From: CBDHFQ01 sp965262565
Lineage (GTDB): Bacteria > Bacteroidota > Bacteroidia > J057
Assembly (NCBI GenBank): GCA_965262565.1
Contig: CBDHFQ010000038.1
Span: forward strand, 248,001 to 312,000
Length of the DNA: 64,000 bases
Direction: 5' to 3'
Part shown: positions 59,731 to 64,000 of the stretch, piece after piece
How the letters are laid out: each line of letters begins with the position of its first letter
Position numbering within the stretch: the first letter of the stretch is position 1
Program-made: the position numbers and the translations under genes
The notes under the pieces: model-generated
The model's input: only the letters and a program-made list of their open reading frames with translations
Databases searched by the model: none
Told to the model about the DNA's origin: nothing

Positions 59731-60190
59731 TCTATATACTTATAAAACTCTGATCACCTTGATTGTATGTTTGTTTGGTTGTTTGTTTGTTTGTTTGAGA
59801 CCGTGCGTAAGAATCCTGGATACGGAATGGCTGCCCTAATTTCTAATAATTTACTCAATTTAATCTCGGGCTCAGTAATGCTTTTAAGAAGTAGCTAGCT
59901 AATAATTATTAATTATCATTATACCATACAGGATATTTAATTTTCTTGGATAAAATTTATTTAATTTACTTTTTTCTTTTATTTAATTGAATTATTATTA
60001 TTTTTTTTATTGACTTTTTTTCTTCTTTTATTTATTTTTCTTGGTTGTTTCTTGGATACGGAATAATTCAAGTTGCACAAAAAATGTTATTAAAAAGGCG
60101 TTAACCTAATAAAAATTTCATTAACCTATTTAGGTACTAGAAATTCAAAATTTAGACTTAATTTGACCCAACGGGTCACGGGTGGTCTAG
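59731..60190 (+). mobile_element. Non-autonomous Helitron, 460 bp
   Basis: The left end TCTATATACTTATAAAACTC follows an A and the right end is CTAG followed by T, the A|T insertion of Helitrons. Ten bases before CTAG is a hairpin, GACCC-AAC-GGGTC (60165-60177). There is no target duplication and there are no TIRs. A GTTTGTTTG microsatellite lies near the left end, and CTGGATACGGAAT is repeated at 59816 and (as TTGGATACGGAAT) 60051. No Rep/helicase coding sequence. Confidence 0.75.
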
Positions 60191-60912
60191 TAGCTTATAA
60201 ATGGTAATGGTGTTTGACGGACTATTTCTATGACTTCCAAGATGGAAATTTGGTTGTCGACTGGTAACTTAAAAGGGGGATTCCTGTAATGATGTTTGGT
60301 TTTCTTCTACAGTTTCGTACAAAGAAAGATCGTTCTAAGTAAGATCAAGTGGCATATTCTAACAAATTGCTAGCTTAAATTAACCCTCTGATACAAGGGC
60401 TGTTTTTGCAGAGTAGTCTGATTTTGTAAACTGCTTTTTCATGTCCATGCTAGAATGAATTATGAATATGTATTTCTGTGTGTATTGTTAATATGTTGCA
60501 ACCTCAGAAGAATAAAATCTTTTCTATTCAGCTTAGAGAGATAGAATTAATTTTCTATTGGTAAAGCGGCCGGTAGACAAATCTCAAGCAATTTCGTTAT
60601 ACATTGTCTACTCTGCTTATAATATTGCTTTTTCTGAAATATTGTCAATAATTGAGTATAGGGAAGACTATGAGAAATATTAATGGAGAAAATAGAGAAA
60701 CCAATTAAGTTTCCACTAATAAATTAGTTATTCCTGCTTCTTATCTCAAAATGTATAATCTGATACAAATAAAATTCTTTATATAAATAAAATCTCCTCA
60801 AATTCTTAAATTTTCCCGATTCCAAATTTTTGACATGGCAGCTAGATTTCCAGTTATGTTCTTCAATCCTCTCTATGTTTAAATTAGATCTGTAGTGATC
60901 ATTTCCAAGAGT
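60191..60912. other. AT-rich non-coding stretch
   Basis: No gene recognised. Confidence 0.5.
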
Positions 60913-61101
60913 TTAGCCCTTTTCTTCCTAGCGTACCCATATGGTACCGTTTAGCAAAAATTTTAATTTAAGAATGGATAATCATAAAAATTTTCTAAGA
61001 GTCGGTAGACGAAAAGAGCCTATCTTAGGATATGTCCAGAAAAACGATGAAAAAATAATTCAGGATGAAAAGGGTTAAAGAAAATGAGATTTACAAATTT
61101 G
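60913..61101 (-). mobile_element. TTAA MITE, one unit of the dimer with adjoining spacer
   Basis: Core AAGAGTCGGTAGACGAAAAG; right end AAAAGGG then TTAA (61075-61078). It is followed by AGAAAATGAGATTTACAAAT, a diverged copy of the dimer spacer. The second unit is not recognisable. Confidence 0.75.
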
Positions 61102-61267
61102 TTTCATCAAAGAATTTTTCTATCAGAAATTGCTTTACTTTGGTCTGCTCCATGATCTGTAATGAAGAAAATACTGACAACTTATAACCTAACACAAAAC
61201 ATATTTCTATGAATGATTTGATAGAAACAATTCAATGAAAAGAGTTCATTTAATATAAACAAATGAA

Positions 61268-61461
61268 TTAACCCTTCAAAGAACCCTTCAAAGCCCAAAT
61301 TCTCTTTTCCATTGACATAAGAGATATAATCTAAGACATGCTGCTATCGTCTACCGACTCATAGATGCTGTGCTCATAGGAATTTGTTCAATTATCCCTA
61401 TTTCAAAATCGAAGTTTTGCCAAATGTTCCTTGAGAATGACGATGGGACTTAAAGGGTCAA
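61268..61461 (+). mobile_element. TTAA MITE, monomer
   Basis: TTAA at 61268-61271, CCCTTCAAAG left end, core CGTCTACCGACTCATAG, right end CTTAAAGGG followed by TCAA (mutated TTAA). Confidence 0.8.
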
Positions 61462-61616
61462 TTAAAAGAAATAAAAAGTACAACATCATCATCATTTTAA
61501 AAAAATTGGTGGCGCCAAAGCAACAGGATTTGCTTTACATAATGCAAATATGAATTTTAATTAATAAAGAATGGATTCACTTATCACAATAAATTGTGTA
61601 GAAATTTTTGATGAAA

Positions 61617-61622
61617 TTTATT
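61617..61622 (-). promoter_or_regulatory. Polyadenylation signal AATAAA (minus strand)
   Basis: TTTATT on + reads AATAAA on minus, 228 bp past the stop codon of the exon candidate at 61850-62068. Confidence 0.3.
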
Positions 61623-61849
61623 ATGTTCGATAGAGTAATTATGAAAGTATAGCACTTGCATTATTTTTGAAAAATAAATTGCTTCACTATATCCATTCGT
61701 CAGTAAAACTATGAATATGAATTTTAATAGCTAAAAAATTTATAATTGTTAAGACAATTCGCGTTCTACAGCAAAGATGTAAATAAAATAAAATCGCTTT
61801 ACAGTACCATTTACAGCTTGTCTGATGACCGAGAGGGAGTGGAATAGGT

Positions 61850-62068
61850 CTAATTCCGCTTAATTGTCTTTAAACACTCAAAGAGCAATAGGAAGACCAG
61901 CAATAATGGTGCTAAGAGTGCTGCAATGGCACTCGGAAGAAGCCCTCTGGTTGCCCAACTACCCGGCCAATGAATCGTTAAGAAGATTTTACTGCCGTCA
62001 CCAGATGCAGTGAGTCGTAAAACTGCTTTTTTTGGACAAGAAATTGGATGGAACTTTCTGGGGGAGTA
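61850..62068 (-). CDS. Candidate last exon of a host membrane-protein gene (unknown)
   Basis: I do not recognise the protein. The minus-strand frame is entered through a good acceptor CTACTTTTCCAG|TAC (exon start 62068). It encodes about 72 residues: YSPRKFHPISCPKKAVLRLT, ASGDGSKIFLTIHWPGSW, then a hydrophobic helix LLPSAIAALLAPLLLVFLLL and the basic tail FECLKTIKRN before TAG. A C-terminal membrane anchor with a short basic cytoplasmic end is consistent with a type I or tail-anchored protein. The 3' flank has AATAAA at 61617. GC content exceeds the flanks. No upstream exon was found before the transposase relic at 62.2 kb. Chance cannot be excluded. Confidence 0.33.
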   Translation of the reverse strand, partial: YSPRKFHPISCPKKAVLRLTASGDGSKIFLTIHWPGSWATRGLLPSAIAALLAPLLLVFLLLFECLKTIKRN

Positions 62069-62194
62069 CTGGAAAAGTAGTCTCGGATGATTCATGTTTA
62101 TTTATATATCATTGATCATTGCAGAAAATATAATAAACCGCTAAAATGTTTTAAATGATTGATTCCACACACATATATATTCTCAAAAGTATAT

Positions 62195-62914
62195 TCCCAA
62201 AGACCTCTTGCAATCTGCCTTTAACTATGATTCGTCGATGGGCTAGAGCACCTACTGTTGAAACAAAAGGCGTTGAAATTAATTACGGTGACATTCAAAT
62301 GCAAGTGATGGAATGATCAATTAATTTAACATCTCTTAATAAAATTCTCCTGTCAGATTTCCATCATAAAAGAAGTGTCCAATACTTTTCCCGTAATGCA
62401 CAGACAAGCCTAACCAGCCAGCTTCTCTCTTTCTATGCTTTTTCGAACACTTTTCAGTGGTTGATTATCACTCCAAAACCTAAAATTTTGAGGATTCACT
62501 CTTCCGTTCATAGAAAATGATTCCTAATCGGAAACTACCAACCTTTCTGTAAACTTTTAATCTTTCGAAATAATCCAAATGCAAAACGCTCTCCTCCAGC
62601 CATTGAGGTAATTGGCCTCATTGCGCCTCACAGAGATTTTAGGATTCTCAGTAGTAATCGCCTGATGGACAATCGTGATGTTGTTTGTTCTTTGAGTAAA
62701 TTTTCGCCCCGAGTTGCCTTTGTTTCGGTTGATAATATTCCACGGTAACTGAATTTTCATAAACAACGATACGCTGTCTGCATATGGGCAAGTTTCTTTC
62801 AGAGAAATATGCATTAAAAGCTCTTCTAACTTGTTCACAGTTTTCGGTTGTTTCATATTCTAATGCGCTAACAATTCTTTGCTCTTCAGTAGGCTGCATT
62901 TTAGGGGTCTTCAA
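62195..62914 (-). pseudogene. Tc1/mariner-superfamily transposase relic with N-terminal HTH (DUF4817-like)
   Basis: The minus strand starts MQPTEEQRIVSALEYETTEN, then EQVRRAFNAYFSERNLP, the helix-turn-helix of arthropod mariner-like transposases. After a frameshift it reads NRNKGNSGRKFTQRTNNITI and HQAITTENPKISVRRNEANY. The DDE region survives in pieces: NGRVNPQNFRFWSDNQP, GKSIGHFFYDGNLTGEFY, IIPSLAFECHRN and FQQ-GALAHRRIIVKGRL. The usual FQQDGAPAH motif has lost its catalytic Asp (a TAG-like lesion at about 62268). At least four shifts and several stops are present, and no terminal repeats were found. The family call is by motif memory; clade uncertain. Confidence 0.72.
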
Positions 62915-63440
62915 AGGGTGAAATTATGAAGCAAGTAACTTCTCAGAGGGTTTAGATATTTGTTGGAATGTAGGATGCATTTTTGTGAAATACTTTTACC
63001 AGTATGTTTTGATAAATAAAGAGCACCAGCGTTGATTTTCAAAACTTTACTTTGAACAAATAGTTTTTCTACCCCTTTCAGAAAATCGATCACTGTGAAT
63101 TGGTTATTCAGTCGATTTTCAGAAAGTTTGATTTATTCGATTAGAAAAATTACTAAATTGTAAAAAAATGTTAATTTAAATCCGAAATATAATCAATTAA
63201 AAATTCGGTACATTTTTGTAGGACATCCTGTATATTAGTAAAATGCTAATAATAATAGTATACATGTCAGCACAAATAAATGATTCGCTTTTTCTGTGCT
63301 TTTTCCCAAATGTGCATCCACTTTGCGTAATCCAGTCAGTCAACTTTGTAATTTTATGCCATGAAGTACTTTGTGGTAGACAACAGTTACTCTGCTTCAC
63401 GATTTTTAGAAGCGATGAATCTTGTTGATACACAAACATT
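62915..63440. other. AT-rich non-coding stretch
   Basis: No gene recognised. The first part may belong to the transposase relic's element. Confidence 0.4.
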
Positions 63441-63447
63441 TCTTTGT

Positions 63448-64000
63448 GTGTTTATTTATCGGCCGATTTCGATTACACCGGTTCTGTCGAAGGCTTTTGA
63501 AAGGTTGATCGCTTTGCGTTTTGGTCGTTTTTTTGGAGAGATCTGGGGTCCTGCCTTCTCACCAGTATTCATACAGGAAGAGAATGGGTACCTGCGATGC
63601 TCTTCTTGACATCGTCTGTGCCGGTCAGTTGGAATTAGACAGGGGTGGAGAGCTTTCAGTGCGGCCTTTGACAGGGTTAATCATGGGGGCCTTGTGTTTA
63701 AATTGCGGGAAGCTGGAGTTGGTGGATTGATCTTGAAGGTTTTCCAGAATTTTTTGTCCAGTCGTACTCAGAGAGTTAAGGTTGATGGTGTGTTAAGTTC
63801 AAGTATTGATGTCGTATCTGGTGTGCCACAGGGTAGTGTTCTTGGTACATTGTTGTTTTTGCTGTACATTGCTGACCTTCCAAGGCTGCTTCAGAATGAG
63901 CTGGTTGGTTATGCGGACGACTGTACCTTGCTTTGTAGGATACTACATCCTCGTAATAGGTCATTCGTGGCAGTATCATTGAATGATGATTTGGCTGTGA
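63448..64000 (+). pseudogene. LINE family 3 RT fragment, runs off the right edge
   Basis: 5'-truncated reverse transcriptase. It begins YRPISITPVLSKAFERLIAL, then shifts frame (SYRKRMGTCDALLDIVCAGQ LELDRGGE). About 20 nt are lost before FSAAFDRVNHGGLVFKLREA. From 63655 to the window end one frame is open, with SGVPQGSVLGTLLFLLYIAD and catalytic YADDCTLL. The style (DFSAAFDRVNH, VPQGSVLGPLLFLLY) matches CR1/jockey-group LINEs common in marine and arthropod genomes and is unlike the other two families here. Confidence 0.85.

Overview
The window is AT-rich, repeat-dense animal nuclear DNA. It shows no bacterial gene organisation, no operons, no rRNA or tRNA genes and no CRISPR array. I think an arthropod is most likely. 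The reasons are EN/RT (jockey/CR1-group) LINEs, a THAP-type P element, many TTAA-flanked (piggyBac-like) MITEs, a Tc1/mariner-type transposase relic of the HTH (DUF4817-like) class, and short runs of AACCTAACCT, which resemble the arthropod TTAGG telomere repeat. The species cannot be named from the sequence. Superfamily names come from recognised motifs and family knowledge; no database search was run.

Layout. 1-6.0 kb: a decayed LINE whose N-terminus has a 2A-like ribosome-skipping motif (GDIETNPGP) followed by a PHD-like zinc finger, then endonuclease, reverse transcriptase and a C-terminal tail. It is split by a TTAA-targeting dimeric MITE, a 0.94 kb TIR element and an AT-rich interruption. 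6.2-6.4 kb: a perfect 68-bp palindrome. 6.8-9.9 kb: a second LINE family (ORF1 tail plus ORF2). A related copy lies inverted at 21.1-23.5 kb, and a third, unrelated LINE fragment runs off the right edge (63.4-64 kb). 11-20.9 kb: MITEs, mini- and microsatellites, and several TIR transposons flanked by TTA or TTAA (13.96, 15.16, 18.29 and 19.72 kb). 23.5-55 kb: mostly gene-free AT-rich DNA with MITEs, long-TIR foldback elements and minisatellites (37.2-38.4, 39.6-40.2, 40.9-41.2, 51.3 and 54.2 kb). 55.85-59.26 kb: a P element with complete ends, a 7-bp target duplication, a THAP domain, an intron and a broken transposase. 59.73-60.19 kb: a short non-autonomous Helitron. 62.2-62.9 kb: a Tc1/mariner-type transposase relic.

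Cellular genes are scarce. Two weak candidates are a TATA-driven first exon at 44.14-44.45 kb (+) and a 3'-terminal exon with a C-terminal membrane segment and poly(A) signal at 61.6-62.07 kb (-).

The strongest unifying pattern is heavy use of TTAA targets. One MITE family (about 16 units, TTAA-CCC...GGG-TTAA) keeps a constant core around CTACCGACTCATAG while its terminal repeats vary in matched pairs. It also occurs as head-to-tail dimers that share an identical 25-bp spacer at two distant loci. A second set of elements with TTA/TTAA-GGG ends may form another related group.
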